A stretch of 6,675 nucleotides of DNA. Origin: an uncultured Collinsella sp. (GTDB lineage: Bacteria > Actinomycetota > Coriobacteriia > Coriobacteriales > Coriobacteriaceae). Below, piece after piece: positions 6,247 through 6,675 of this stretch. The notes below the pieces were generated by a model, which did no database searches, was not told the origin of the DNA, and saw only the letters and a program-made list of their open reading frames with translations. The stretch lies in NCBI GenBank assembly GCA_958427895.1, contig CAUADW010000082.1:1-6675 (forward strand), in the 5' to 3' direction. The translations under genes and the position numbers were made by a program. Each line of letters starts with the position of its first letter. Position 1 is the first letter of the stretch.

Positions 6247-6252
6247 ATTATC
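6247..6252 (-). promoter_or_regulatory. Candidate -10 box for uppP
   Basis: On the minus strand GATAAT (complement of ATTATC) matches the -10 consensus at five of six positions and lies 60 nt upstream of the TTG start. No clear -35 box is seen 16-18 bp upstream; the place is taken by the GGGCGC/GCGCCC hairpin at 6261-6276. The leader between this box and the start could fold: minus-strand GACA and CCCGC (6233-6244, with a 3-nt bulge) can pair with GCGGGTGTC (6203-6211), next to the ribosome binding site. Confidence 0.35.
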
Positions 6253-6260
6253 AACCGTTC

Positions 6261-6276
6261 GGGCGCGTCTGCGCCC
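6261..6276. other. Perfect short inverted repeat in the uppP-usp promoter region
   Basis: GGGCGC and GCGCCC flank a GTCT centre, giving a perfect 6-bp stem with a 4-nt loop. It is not followed by T-runs on either strand, so it is unlikely to be a terminator. It overlaps the place where the uppP -35 box would be, which would suit an operator, but G+C-rich DNA makes such repeats by chance fairly often. Confidence 0.3.
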
Positions 6277-6322
6277 ACCCTTACCAAAAAACTCGTCCGT
6301 TCACAGAATTGCGAGCGGTCAA

Positions 6323-6343
6323 ACCCAAATCCTTGGGTATAAC
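6323..6343 (+). promoter_or_regulatory. Candidate usp promoter (-10 box) with overlapping palindrome
   Basis: TATAAC (6338-6343) resembles a -10 box and lies 90 nt upstream of the usp start; GATAAA at 6352-6357 is a weaker alternative. There is no good -35 box at normal spacing. A perfect inverted repeat, ACCCAA-ATCC-TTGGGT (6323-6338), abuts the -10 box exactly where an activator or repressor could act. The A+T-rich island from about 6281 to 6360 stands out from the surrounding G+C-rich sequence and supports a promoter region here. Confidence 0.4.
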
Positions 6344-6433
6344 TGCAACAAGATAAAGTGTTCGGCGGCCAACGCGCCCGCGCCCGCCCGATGCACGAGC
6401 CCCGCGCCCGTGCGATAGACCAAGGAGGAAACC

Positions 6434-6675
6434 ATGAACGAGGGCTACACCAAGGTATTTGTTTCACTCGATGGTACTGAGCAGCAGGATTTTGTGCTCG
6501 CACGCGCCATCAAGGTCGCCGCGAACAACGGCGCCAAGCTAATCATCGGCCACGTTATCGATTCCACGGCGCTCGAGAGCGCCGGTTCCTATTCGGTCGA
6601 TCTGGTCAACGGCCTAGAGGAGGCATTTAAGAACTCCATCGCCAAGCAGCTCGAAGAGGCCAAGGCCAATCCCGA
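6434..6675 (+). CDS. Universal stress protein, UspA family (3' end missing)
   Basis: A small cytoplasmic protein family, often nucleotide-binding, made under starvation or other stress. The frame stays open to the window edge, giving 80 full codons of a protein that normally has about 140-160. The beginning YTKVFVSLDGTEQQDFVLAR is the usual first beta strand followed by an Asp (Asp13) and a helix; AIKVAANNGAKLIIGHVIDS gives the helix, second strand and the typical HVID motif. A helical, charged segment (LEEAFKNSIAKQLEEAKA) follows as expected. The start is secure: AAGGAGG at 6422-6428 lies 5 nt before ATG 6434, the strongest ribosome binding site in the window. The ATP-binding G-2X-G-9X-G motif would fall in the missing part, so the nucleotide-binding status cannot be judged. 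The gene is divergent from uppP. Confidence 0.9.
   Translation, partial: MNEGYTKVFVSLDGTEQQDFVLARAIKVAANNGAKLIIGHVIDSTALESAGSYSVDLVNGLEEAFKNSIAKQLEEAKANP

Overview
The window is about 60% G+C. Codons overwhelmingly end in G or C, and the helicase gene contains almost no TTA, CTA or TCA. This style, the protein sequences and the gene types suggest a gut Actinobacterium of the Coriobacteriia, most likely Collinsella or a close relative. That assignment comes from recognition, not from a database match. The region looks like core chromosome: I see no transposase, integrase, phage gene, CRISPR array, tRNA or rRNA.

Layout from left to right. (1) Positions 1-675 hold the 5'-truncated end of a GntR-family regulator with a UTRA ligand-binding domain. 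After 74 bp comes a class I mannose-6-phosphate isomerase (manA, 750-1682), closed by a very strong hairpin terminator. (2) A convergent intergenic region (1683-1969) holds that terminator and a striking 115-nt palindromic element (1841-1955) whose outer arms match perfectly over 23 bp. (3) On the minus strand lies a large PcrA/UvrD-type DNA helicase (1970-4873) with complete SF1A motifs, a C-terminal Tudor-like module, and unusual low-complexity additions. (4) A 332-bp non-coding spacer (4874-5205) contains a likely helicase promoter, a cluster of related inverted half-sites, and the rho-independent terminator of the next gene. (5) Undecaprenyl-diphosphatase uppP (5206-6186, minus) probably uses a TTG start and carries an extra acidic loop. 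(6) A divergent promoter region separates uppP from a universal stress protein gene (6434 onward, plus) that runs off the right edge.

The genes appear to form separate transcription units: gntR-manA may be one sugar-phosphate unit, while pcrA, uppP and usp each have their own signals. The functions are mannose-6-P/fructose-6-P interconversion, DNA repair and transcription-coupled helicase activity, recycling of the cell-wall lipid carrier, and stress response. I found no novel multi-gene system. The points most worth a second look are the long palindrome, the insertions in PcrA and UppP, and the half-site cluster upstream of pcrA.
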